This document shows positions 1-5,634 of a stretch of DNA of 14,316 nucleotides, in pieces. The DNA is from Candidatus Saccharibacteria bacterium UBA1103. Its GTDB lineage: Bacteria; Patescibacteriota; Saccharimonadia; Saccharimonadales; Saccharimonadaceae. The stretch spans positions 1 through 14,316 of the forward strand of contig CAJPSI010000012.1 of assembly GCA_905373275.1 (NCBI GenBank), read 5' to 3'. Within the stretch, counting starts at the first letter, position 1; every line of letters starts with the position of its first letter. A program made the position numbers and the translations under genes. Under the pieces are notes generated by a model. It searched no databases and was not told the DNA's origin. It saw nothing but the letters and a program-made list of their open reading frames with translations.

Positions 1-252
1 GCTCTCTCCCGGGCGAAAGCCCGGGAAGACGATCTAGAGCGGCGGATAGCCGCTCTAGAGCAAAAAGTGCAGGAGGCCGTAAAGCCTCTTGCACCCGAAG
101 ACTCTTCTCCCTCAAAAGAGGGAGAGAGACACATCCTTGTCGCCCCCATCAAGGAACTTGCAAGCGCTCTCGTGAGCGCTTGTGAAGAAGGGGGGTTCCG
201 TCTGGAATCCTTTGTCGTCAGGCCTCTGGAAGGAGGTGAATCTGAAGACTAG
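1..252 (+). CDS. C-terminal fragment of an unknown coiled-coil protein (5' end outside window)
   Basis: The reading frame is open from base 1 to the TAG at 250-252, giving 83 residues that look protein-like. Residues about 10-29 (DDLERRIAALEQKVQEAVK) place L, I, L, V and A at a/d heptad spacing, a short coiled coil. A Pro/Ser/Glu-rich linker follows (PLAPEDSSPSKEGE). The last 40 residues alternate hydrophobic and charged positions (HILVAPIKELASALV, then FRLESFVVRPLEG) and end in an acidic tail. A GTG at 67 could be a start but has no Shine-Dalgarno and sits inside the coiled coil, so I treat the frame as continuing from upstream. I do not recognise the family. Caution: the same DNA folds into a run of perfect hairpins, and a second forward frame also stays open for about 60 codons with an unlikely Arg/Ser-rich composition. 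A structured RNA with an accidental open frame is therefore the main alternative. Confidence 0.55.
   Translation, partial: ALSRAKAREDDLERRIAALEQKVQEAVKPLAPEDSSPSKEGERHILVAPIKELASALVSACEEGGFRLESFVVRPLEGGESED
7..236 (+). repeat. Run of seven tight stem-loops (structured segment)
   Basis: Seven consecutive inverted repeats with 4-6 base loops lie in 230 bases. They are 7-14/19-26 (8 bp, GAAA loop), 33-43/49-59 (11 bp), 67-77/84-94 (11 bp with one G-U), 106-113/118-125 (8 bp, AAAA loop), 161-169/174-182 (9 bp, TCGT loop), 193-199/204-210 (7 bp with one G-U, GTCT loop) and 223-227/232-236 (5 bp, GGAA loop). The arms differ in sequence, so these are separate hairpins rather than copies of one repeat. 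They lie inside the open frame 1-252. I can see the pairings but not whether the RNA is functional. Confidence 0.7.
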
Positions 253-258
253 TTCTAC

Positions 259-299
259 CCGGCGGGTTGGCGCATGTTTTTTATGCACCGGCTCGCCGG
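259..299 (+). other. Large imperfect stem-loop after the stop codon
   Basis: Positions 259-275 pair with 283-299 in a 17-bp stem with one C/A mismatch and a few G-U pairs, closed by the 7-base loop GTTTTTT. It starts seven bases after the stop codon of the left-edge frame. No U-tract follows, so it is not itself a standard terminator. It may protect the 3' end of the upstream mRNA or add to the terminator at 320-354. Confidence 0.6.
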
Positions 300-319
300 C
301 ATCCTATCCACCCTCCACC

Positions 320-354
320 CCCCCTGCTTTCGAGCAGGGGGATTTTCCTTTTTT
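320..354 (+). terminator. Rho-independent terminator
   Basis: A GC-rich 9-bp stem (CCCCCTGCT / AGCAGGGGG) is closed by the very stable TTCG tetraloop and followed by ATTTTCCTTTTTT. This is a classic intrinsic terminator for rightward transcription from the left-edge gene. Its T-tract runs into the candidate -35 element of the tRNA promoter. Confidence 0.88.
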
Positions 355-379
355 CACCGATCTCGGAATGGTGTATAAT
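351..379 (+). promoter_or_regulatory. Promoter of tRNA-Gln
   Basis: A perfect -10 box TATAAT lies at 374-379. A weak -35 candidate, TTTTCA (4 of 6 consensus bases), lies at 351-356 with a 17-base spacer. Initiation about 7 bases downstream would leave only about 8 bases of 5' leader before the tRNA at 394. Confidence 0.75.
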
Positions 380-393
380 CTTATTAGCTTTAC

Positions 394-468
394 TGGGATG
401 TCGCCAAGTGGTAAGGCATCAGGTTTTGGTCCTGACATTCGGGGGTTCGAATCCCTCCATCCCAACCA
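394..468 (+). tRNA. tRNA-Gln (anticodon TTG)
   Basis: A full cloverleaf is visible. The acceptor stem TGGGATG (394-400) pairs with CATCCCA (458-464), followed by discriminator A465 and an encoded CCA at 466-468. The anticodon stem TCAGG (419-423) pairs with CCTGA (431-435). The loop TTTTGGT puts the anticodon TTG at 426-428, which reads CAA and CAG. The T arm contains GGTTCGAATCC. The sequence closely matches the usual bacterial tRNA-Gln layout, including the U1-A72-type acceptor end. It has its own promoter. No terminator follows directly, so read-through into the gene at 513 is likely. Confidence 0.97.
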
Positions 469-512
469 AAGCTTATTTTGTTGCCCCACTATATAACTTG
501 TAAGGAGAAGAT

Positions 513-1349
513 ATGGCAGATGACTTAGTTTTCGTACTGTTTCGATTAACGGTCGATAAAATGCGGGGAGCGGTAAGTGCCGGCTCAGGATATGTCACTA
601 AGCGAAGCCAAGTGGCTAGCTATCTAGATCGAATTACCGACGAGCTGGAGTCTCGCCGGGTCAGCAAAGAGCTGACGCTGAAGAAGCATAGCGACGATGT
701 CTATGCCTACGAGCTGAAGAAGCCGACTAAGACTATTTTCGTCCGCATCATGCCGACCGCTGACATATCTTATCACATCGGTACGATTAATGAGAAAGGA
801 CAGCTGGTCGATGCGGCGAAGACGGATAGCTACCCTGCTGCCGTCAAGTGGATACAGACGCACGAGGCGTCAGATCCCTCTCGCCATTATCAGCTGGTGG
901 TCAGCCTGCCCAATGTCGAGATCCCGGTCATAGTCAGCGATGTGCTGGAGCAGATCAAGTCGGGTGAGAATAATATCTTCGTAGCGAAAGCCGGCCATCT
1001 CGGCAAGGTCAACCGGATTGACGACCTGAACGGCAAGAAGAAAGCCAACAAGAGCTGGCTGGGTAAAGTCTTGGAGACGAACAAGGCGGGGCGGATCATC
1101 TTCTACATCGGGCTGATTCCGTTTATCCTGTGTGGTGTGGACGCCCTGATGTCGATGGTCTTTAGTGATGGCGGGCGTCACCGAGTCAATGTGATCCTCT
1201 ATCTTGTCTGGGCGGTGACCAAGCCTGTCGTGACTGATTATGGTCAGTGGCTATTGCCTGTCTCTATCGTGCTGGTGCTGGGTGGCTTTAGCTCTTGCCT
1301 GAATAGTTATCTGTCTGACAAGAAGAAGACGAAGCAAGCAGACCGCTAG
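513..1349 (+). CDS. Hypothetical membrane-anchored protein
   Basis: This is a 278-residue protein that I do not recognise. Residues 1-190 are soluble and mixed alpha/beta: a basic stretch around 28-70 and segments such as YELKKPTKTIFVRIM and HYQLVVSLPNVEIPVIVSDVL that read as beta strands and a helix. The C-terminal third is hydrophobic, with membrane segments at about 195-217 and 246-267 and a shorter hydrophobic stretch at 226-241. A positively charged tail follows (DKKKTKQADR). The likely topology is a cytoplasmic N-terminal domain anchored by a C-terminal hairpin in the membrane. The ATG at 513 has a strong Shine-Dalgarno, AAGGAG, at 502-507, in contrast to the leaderless genes nearby. 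It is probably transcribed with tRNA-Gln. A TATAAC at 492-497 is too close to the Shine-Dalgarno to be convincing as a separate promoter. A terminator follows at 1387. Confidence 0.8.
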   Translation: MADDLVFVLFRLTVDKMRGAVSAGSGYVTKRSQVASYLDRITDELESRRVSKELTLKKHSDDVYAYELKKPTKTIFVRIMPTADISYHIGTINEKGQLVDAAKTDSYPAAVKWIQTHEASDPSRHYQLVVSLPNVEIPVIVSDVLEQIKSGENNIFVAKAGHLGKVNRIDDLNGKKKANKSWLGKVLETNKAGRIIFYIGLIPFILCGVDALMSMVFSDGGRHRVNVILYLVWAVTKPVVTDYGQWLLPVSIVLVLGGFSSCLNSYLSDKKKTKQADR

Positions 1350-1386
1350 ACGTAGGCATAGTGGAAGCTTGCTTTACTTCTAAAAT

Positions 1387-1421
1387 AAATATGACCGACA
1401 CTGAGACCGGTCATATTTTTT
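1387..1421. terminator. Bidirectional intrinsic terminator
   Basis: An 11-bp perfect stem (1387-1397 with 1408-1418) is followed on the plus strand by a run of T to 1421. It is preceded by AAAATAAAT, which becomes a T-rich tract on the minus strand. It lies between two converging genes, the membrane protein ending at 1349 and acetate kinase ending at 1438, and so can serve both. Confidence 0.85.
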
Positions 1422-1437
1422 GTTAGCCCTGATATAC

Positions 1438-2709
1438 CTACTCGTCGTTCCAATTGCGGGGAGTGAAGCGTGGTCGCTTGGCCGGCTTAGTGTCTTTGCC
1501 TTTGGCTGCTGCTTTCTTGCCACTGACTACTGCCTCGGTTTCTTCGGCGATGACCAGCTCTTCGTTGGTGCGGATAGCCATGATCACCGGTGTATCTTTC
1601 TCTGATATCACTCCATCCAACCCGTTGCGTCCGCGGATTCGTCTATTTTGATCCTTATCTATCTGATAGTTAAACACCTTGAGATGCTCGACGATCCCCG
1701 CTCGTAGCCCCGAGGCGTTCTCGCCGGCGCCGGCGGTGAAGATAAGGGCGTCTACTCTAGGTAGCGCCACCATCATAGCGGCAATATTCTTAGCTATACT
1801 ATAGGCCAGTGTCTCCATGGCGATGGCTGACTTCTCGTCGCCTTTAGTAGCGGCGGCCGAGACTTCTCGCTGGTCACTGCTAAAGCCTGACATGCCAAGC
1901 AGCCCCGAACGGTGGTTCAGATCGTCGACTATCTCCTCGGCGCTCTCGCCCAGTCGATCCATCATGTAAGGAATAATGGCCGGGTCAACTGAGCCGGCTC
2001 TGGTGCACATGACGATACCGTCCAGCGGAGTGAAGCCCATGGTGGTATCGACTGATTGACCGTTGAGTACTGCCGCCAGCGAGGCGCCACTGCCGATATG
2101 GGCAATGACGAAAGCGCTGTCTTCTATCGGTATATTGAGGAGCTGGGCGGCTCGATTGCTGACGTACTTGTAGCTGGTGCCGTGAAAGCCGTAGCGTCGG
2201 ACACCGTAATCTTGATACCAGTCATCGGGTACGGCGTAGCGGAAGGCATACTCGGGCATAGTGCTGTGAAAAGCGGTGTCAAAGACAGCCACCTGAGGCA
2301 ACTCGGGCATAACCTTCATAGCAGCTCGCATAGCAGCGGCAGCCGGTGGGTTGTGCAGGGGGGCGTAGGGCTTCAGGGCCTCGATCTCGTCGACTATCTT
2401 GTCGGTCAGGCGGACCGGATGGGTGAACTTATCGATGCCGTTTACCACCCTGTGCCCCACCGCCATGACGGTACGCTTGAGCCCTCGCTCCTCCAGCTCG
2501 TCAAACAGGCGCTGCATCGCTCCCTCGAAAGACGGGTCGTCCAGCTTGTCCGTCTCCTTGGCGTCATTAGCCTTGATGGTGAAGTTAGCTCGGGGCGTCT
2601 TCAACTCCTCGGCGATGCCCTTGGCGATGACTTGATGGGTGGCGGTGTCCAGTAACGAGAACTTGAGTGAAGAACTGCCGCTATTGATGACGAGAATACT
2701 ACTTTCCAT
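1438..2709 (-). CDS. ackA: Acetate kinase
   Basis: This enzyme interconverts acetate plus ATP and acetyl phosphate plus ADP, and in a fermenter would make ATP by substrate-level phosphorylation. The ASKHA kinase signatures are present: the N-terminal phosphate loop LVINSGSSSLKF, VGHRVVNG, FDTAFHSTMPE, YGFHGTSY, IAHIGSGASL, TMGFTPLDG with the catalytic Arg in CTRAGSVDP, the adenosine-site FTAGAGENA, and the Glu of TNEELVIA near the C-terminus. I chose the ATG at 2709 (423 residues) over an ATG at 2727. It puts the N-terminus where the family normally starts and lies 8 bases after a TGGTAGAAT -10 element. The last 30 or so residues form a Lys/Arg-rich tail beyond the normal end of the family. 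No phosphotransacetylase gene is adjacent. The gene diverges from tgt and ends at the bidirectional terminator. Confidence 0.95.
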   Translation of the reverse strand: MESSILVINSGSSSLKFSLLDTATHQVIAKGIAEELKTPRANFTIKANDAKETDKLDDPSFEGAMQRLFDELEERGLKRTVMAVGHRVVNGIDKFTHPVRLTDKIVDEIEALKPYAPLHNPPAAAAMRAAMKVMPELPQVAVFDTAFHSTMPEYAFRYAVPDDWYQDYGVRRYGFHGTSYKYVSNRAAQLLNIPIEDSAFVIAHIGSGASLAAVLNGQSVDTTMGFTPLDGIVMCTRAGSVDPAIIPYMMDRLGESAEEIVDDLNHRSGLLGMSGFSSDQREVSAAATKGDEKSAIAMETLAYSIAKNIAAMMVALPRVDALIFTAGAGENASGLRAGIVEHLKVFNYQIDKDQNRRIRGRNGLDGVISEKDTPVIMAIRTNEELVIAEETEAVVSGKKAAAKGKDTKPAKRPRFTPRNWNDE

Positions 2710-2717
2710 ATGCCCAT

Positions 2718-2726
2718 ATTCTACCA
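2718..2726 (-). promoter_or_regulatory. Extended -10 promoter of ackA
   Basis: Read on the minus strand, 2726-2718 is TGGTAGAAT, an extended -10 with 5 of 6 core matches. The start codon at 2709 follows after 8 bases, so the transcript should begin at or within a few bases of the ATG. No Shine-Dalgarno is visible. Confidence 0.65.
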
Positions 2727-2737
2727 TAGCCCATGGC

Positions 2738-2746
2738 TGATATAAT
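2738..2746 (+). promoter_or_regulatory. Extended -10 promoter of tgt
   Basis: TGATATAAT at 2738-2746 is a perfect -10 core with the upstream TGn. A GTG lies 7 bases downstream at 2754. No good -35 is present, as expected for an extended -10 promoter. It sits 12 bases from the ackA -10 element on the opposite strand. Confidence 0.68.
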
Positions 2747-2753
2747 ATCTAGC

Positions 2754-3992
2754 GTGAATCAGTCAAGCTTTGGCTTCCGGATAGTGTCTCAGGGCGATAC
2801 CGACTATCCGTTGATGCGAGCCGGCGTCATTAGTACGCCACATGGCGATATCAAGACGCCGAACTTTAACTTAGTCGGGACGATGGGCTCGGTGCGGTTC
2901 TTGCCGCCATCAGACATGCGGGCAGTCGGGGCGCAGGTCATGCTGAGTAACGGTTACCACCTGTATCGTCGAGCGACTGTCATCTCGGCGAACGGCGGGT
3001 TGGCTCGGTGGTCGGGTTGGCAGGGTCCAACCTTCACTGACTCGGGCGGCTTTCAGGTGATGTCGCTGGGATCGGGTCTAGGTAAAGTGATTTCAATGGC
3101 AGGTGACAAAGCTAATCAGAGCGAGCTATGTGAGCCGGACGAGCGTTTGGCGCTGGTCGATGAAGAGGGGGTGGAGTTTCGTGATCCATTTAGCGGTCGA
3201 ATCATCAAGTTTACCCCCGAGATATCAATCGCCACCCAGCACAAGATCGGAGCGGATGTGATGATGTCTTTTGATGAGCTGACTAATATCAATGATACTT
3301 ACGAGTATAATGTTCGCTCGCTGGAGCGGACTAGGCGCTGGGCAGAGCGTGGCCTGGCCGAGCACATCAAGCAGACGGCTCTACGCTCGGATCGCCCCTA
3401 CCAGGCTCTCTATGGAGTACTTCAGGGTAGCTATTTTCTCGACTTGAGGCGTCGGGCGGCTCGAGACATCTCAAGGATGAATATTGACGGTCACTATTTC
3501 GACGGTTTTGGGCTGGGCGGCGCACTGGATAAGGCGAATCTAAGCGAGATTTTGGTGGCGATGGATGAAATCTTACCTGCCGACAAGCCTCGCCATTTAC
3601 TGGGGCTAAGTCACCCTGACGATATCTTCGTCGGCGTAGAAGCCGGGGTGGATACATTTGACTGCGTAGCACCGACTCGGGAGGCTCGCCACGGGCGGAT
3701 CTATACCCCGGACGGCAATTATAATATCAAGCGATCAATGTATCGGGATGACACACGGGTACTAGCTCCGGGTTGCGACTGCCCGACCTGTCGGGCAGGT
3801 CATACCAGGGCCGAGCTACGAGCTCTGCTCAAATCGGCTGAGCCGGCCGAGCGAGCAAGGGCGTTTAATCTGCTGACGGCACACAATACTCGCTTTATCA
3901 TTCGGCTGTGTGAGCAGATACGCCGGGCTATCATGGATGGTAGCTACCGGCAATTTCGTGATGACTTTTGTCGTCGCTACTACCGGGCTTAG
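2754..3992 (+). CDS. tgt: tRNA-guanine transglycosylase
   Basis: The enzyme exchanges guanine 34 of tRNAs with GUN anticodons for a queuosine precursor (preQ1) or queuine. Numbering from the GTG at 2754, the catalytic segment TDSGGFQ is near residue 95. MMSFDE near 171, LQGS near 223 and the active-site segment DTFDCVAPTR near 300 follow. The zinc site is CDCPTC plus His in TAHNTRF (near 341-346 and 377). Size and motif order match bacterial TGT. An ATG at 2733 is in frame, but the TATAAT promoter box would lie inside that longer reading frame and no Shine-Dalgarno precedes it. Starting at the GTG (412 residues) places FGFRIV where the family N-terminus begins. No queuosine biosynthesis genes are in the window, so the base may be salvaged. 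The stop codon overlaps that of the convergent transporter. Confidence 0.93.
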   Translation: MNQSSFGFRIVSQGDTDYPLMRAGVISTPHGDIKTPNFNLVGTMGSVRFLPPSDMRAVGAQVMLSNGYHLYRRATVISANGGLARWSGWQGPTFTDSGGFQVMSLGSGLGKVISMAGDKANQSELCEPDERLALVDEEGVEFRDPFSGRIIKFTPEISIATQHKIGADVMMSFDELTNINDTYEYNVRSLERTRRWAERGLAEHIKQTALRSDRPYQALYGVLQGSYFLDLRRRAARDISRMNIDGHYFDGFGLGGALDKANLSEILVAMDEILPADKPRHLLGLSHPDDIFVGVEAGVDTFDCVAPTREARHGRIYTPDGNYNIKRSMYRDDTRVLAPGCDCPTCRAGHTRAELRALLKSAEPAERARAFNLLTAHNTRFIIRLCEQIRRAIMDGSYRQFRDDFCRRYYRA

Positions 3993-5248
3993 TGCTTAGA
4001 GTGCCTGCCCGGTTGACGACGTTTCCGGCTACGGTCATTACCTAGGGGCGGAATTATATCCAGTTCCGGTCCGATGTATTGGCGATCAGCCGGCACGAAG
4101 ATGACCGGTGCGCTGGATACACCGGCAAGGTGCGGTTCGCTGGAACCATCTTGACTTATCTCACCTCGCCCATGTGACTGCAGGAAATCACGCACCAGGA
4201 TAACCACACAGCCGGATAGCGGAATGGCGATCATCGCTCCGAGTAACCCACCGGCCTGCATACCCAGAGTCATGGAGACGAGGATGATCAGAGCGGAAGT
4301 TTCCATGTGTCTGGACTGAATCCGGGGCTGGACGAAATTATTCTCGATCTGTTGCTCAATGGTGAAGACGATGGCGTAGATAATGGCAGCCGGCGGAGAG
4401 TACACCAGTAAAATCAGGGTGACAATCGTGCCGCCGATGACGGCACCGAACATCGGCACGAAGATCATCATAAAGATGGTGATCCAAGCCGGCCAGACCA
4501 GGCTGATATCGAAACGAAAGACTGTGGCTAAGATGCCGACTACTACAGCAGTAAAAGTGCCACTGATCACCCCGACTGTCGCCTGCCCGACCATGTAGCC
4601 ACTGATGACATCGTACATCTTGCGAGCCATCCGGCGGTGGCGTCGACGACGGGTTGGATTAGTATAAGCTAGACGCCAGAACTTCTCTTCCCAGTTCGGT
4701 CCTTCGACTAGCATGAAAAAGGTGGCGAAGAGTACTAAACAAGTATTGCCTAAGACGACGAAGATATTAGATAGGGCGTCGAAGAAGGCTGCCCCCATGT
4801 TGCTAGTGGCGTGTCTCAGCTGCGCCCCGGCGTCAACCAGCCATTGGTTAAACTGGTCGGTCAGATGATAATGAGCTAATAAACTACCCAGCCAGCTCGA
4901 CTCTTGCTTTAGGTGATTGACCATACTGGGTAGATTAGCGAGGAACGAAGACAGCTGACGGGCGAAAATCGGCACCACGGTAAGGAGTAAGACGCCGATC
5001 ATGATGGCGATAATCAAGTAAGCGATGAAGATGGCCACGGTGCGGGATTTGCCCGGCAAATAACGAGCGATGAAAGAGACGGGGCGATTAAGCACCAGTG
5101 CCATGAAGAATGAAATGGCTAACATGGCGAGAGGCATCCGAGCTGCCCAGCAAACTAAAGCTAATGTAATGAACCCCAGAATCACCAGCCAGAACCGAAT
5201 GAAAGTCTTAGTGCTAATGGTCAGCTCGACATCAGGTGATTGCTTCAT
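3989..5248 (-). CDS. AI-2E family transporter (permease-like membrane protein)
   Basis: This 419-residue polytopic membrane protein fits the AI-2E family (PF01594; YdiK/PerM/TqsA type). Several hydrophobic segments lie in residues 15-110, then a soluble stretch around 110-155, then further membrane segments. The C-terminal half carries the family hallmarks: a glycine-rich helix (VPMFGAVIGGTIVTLIL), EQQIENNFVQPRIQSR, and a final GMQAGGLLGAMIAIPLSG helix. The tail is about 60 residues, cytoplasmic and rich in Arg/Lys/Pro. Family members export small molecules or act as sodium/proton antiporters. The substrate cannot be read from sequence, and the name does not imply AI-2 signalling. The ATG at 5248 lacks a Shine-Dalgarno but lies 6 bases after an extended -10. 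The stop overlaps the tgt stop by 4 bases with no terminator between. Confidence 0.9.
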   Translation of the reverse strand: MKQSPDVELTISTKTFIRFWLVILGFITLALVCWAARMPLAMLAISFFMALVLNRPVSFIARYLPGKSRTVAIFIAYLIIAIMIGVLLLTVVPIFARQLSSFLANLPSMVNHLKQESSWLGSLLAHYHLTDQFNQWLVDAGAQLRHATSNMGAAFFDALSNIFVVLGNTCLVLFATFFMLVEGPNWEEKFWRLAYTNPTRRRRHRRMARKMYDVISGYMVGQATVGVISGTFTAVVVGILATVFRFDISLVWPAWITIFMMIFVPMFGAVIGGTIVTLILLVYSPPAAIIYAIVFTIEQQIENNFVQPRIQSRHMETSALIILVSMTLGMQAGGLLGAMIAIPLSGCVVILVRDFLQSHGRGEISQDGSSEPHLAGVSSAPVIFVPADRQYIGPELDIIPPLGNDRSRKRRQPGRHSKH

Positions 5249-5254
5249 GCTACC

Positions 5255-5263
5255 AGTCTAACA
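5255..5263 (-). promoter_or_regulatory. Extended -10 promoter of the AI-2E family gene
   Basis: On the minus strand 5263-5255 is TGTTAGACT, a TGn followed by a 4-of-6 -10 core. Six bases separate it from the ATG at 5248. This is the weakest box of the leaderless set, but it has the same geometry. Confidence 0.5.
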
Positions 5264-5295
5264 CAAGAGGAGCGCCGGGGGCTATTTATTAGGAT

Positions 5296-5634
5296 CTAGT
5301 GATATTTAGCGAGTATGTAAACGTTGTGCGGGTCGGTATCATCTTGGGTGAAGAAGGCTGACAGAGTCCCCTCGCTACCCTTACTTTGCACGCCGGTCTT
5401 AGGCGGGATTAGCTTGACTTCCTCGGCGCTAAATATCTCACTGATTATCCTTATCGCCTCGGCATCGTTATAGATATAGTCGGCTTTGATCATAGCGTAC
5501 TTGTCGCCCGGCGTAGAGGGAGCCAGCTCGTACACTTTAATATCCGGCGAATAGTCGATTCGTGTAGTCACGCTGAAATGCCGGTCGGCTGCCAGGTCAA
5601 AGTTGCTAGTGATGGTGCTGATTTGATTAGTCAT
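5296..5634 (-). CDS. Hypothetical 112-residue protein downstream of cysS
   Basis: I do not recognise this protein. It is small and soluble with mixed charge. It has beta-rich stretches (DRHFSVTTRIDY, DIKVYELAP, KYAMIKADYIY), a helix-like AEAIRIISEIFSAEEV, and a final strand HNVYILAKYH. No Cys, signal peptide or membrane segment is present. The ATG overlaps the end of cysS by 8 bases, and a GGAG lies 8 bases upstream of it inside cysS, so it is probably translated in coupling with cysS. It is the last gene of the DHH-cysS operon, and the AI-2E family gene downstream has its own promoter. Overlap, Shine-Dalgarno and composition argue that it is real. Confidence 0.75.
   Translation of the reverse strand: MTNQISTITSNFDLAADRHFSVTTRIDYSPDIKVYELAPSTPGDKYAMIKADYIYNDAEAIRIISEIFSAEEVKLIPPKTGVQSKGSEGTLSAFFTQDDTDPHNVYILAKYH

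Noticed and set aside
1..252. RNase P RNA or tmRNA as explanation of the hairpin-rich left edge
   Set aside because: None of the conserved rnpB core stretches or the tmRNA ends that I know are present, although an RNA of another kind is not excluded.
492..497. TATAAC as a separate promoter for the 513 gene
   Set aside because: The start site it implies would fall at or inside the strong AAGGAG Shine-Dalgarno, leaving almost no leader. Read-through from the tRNA promoter is simpler.
182..503. Two overlapping forward open frames across the terminator and tRNA
   Set aside because: They run through a clear intrinsic terminator, promoter and tRNA-Gln, and their composition is not protein-like.
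870..1181. Antisense open frames inside the 513-1349 gene
   Set aside because: Shadows of the real frame, with His/Asp/Gln-rich low-quality composition and no ribosome binding site.
2056..2655. 199-codon open frame antisense to acetate kinase
   Set aside because: Lies wholly within ackA on the opposite strand. It is explained by the codon bias of a high-confidence gene and has no start signal.
3418..3430. QGS instead of QGG in the tgt substrate loop as an anomaly
   Set aside because: As far as I recall, QGS is found in ordinary bacterial TGT enzymes, so it is not unusual.
3780..3802. Inverted repeat in the zinc-motif region of tgt
   Set aside because: Short, with a 2-5 base loop, inside a constrained coding segment and with no U-tract or regulatory context.
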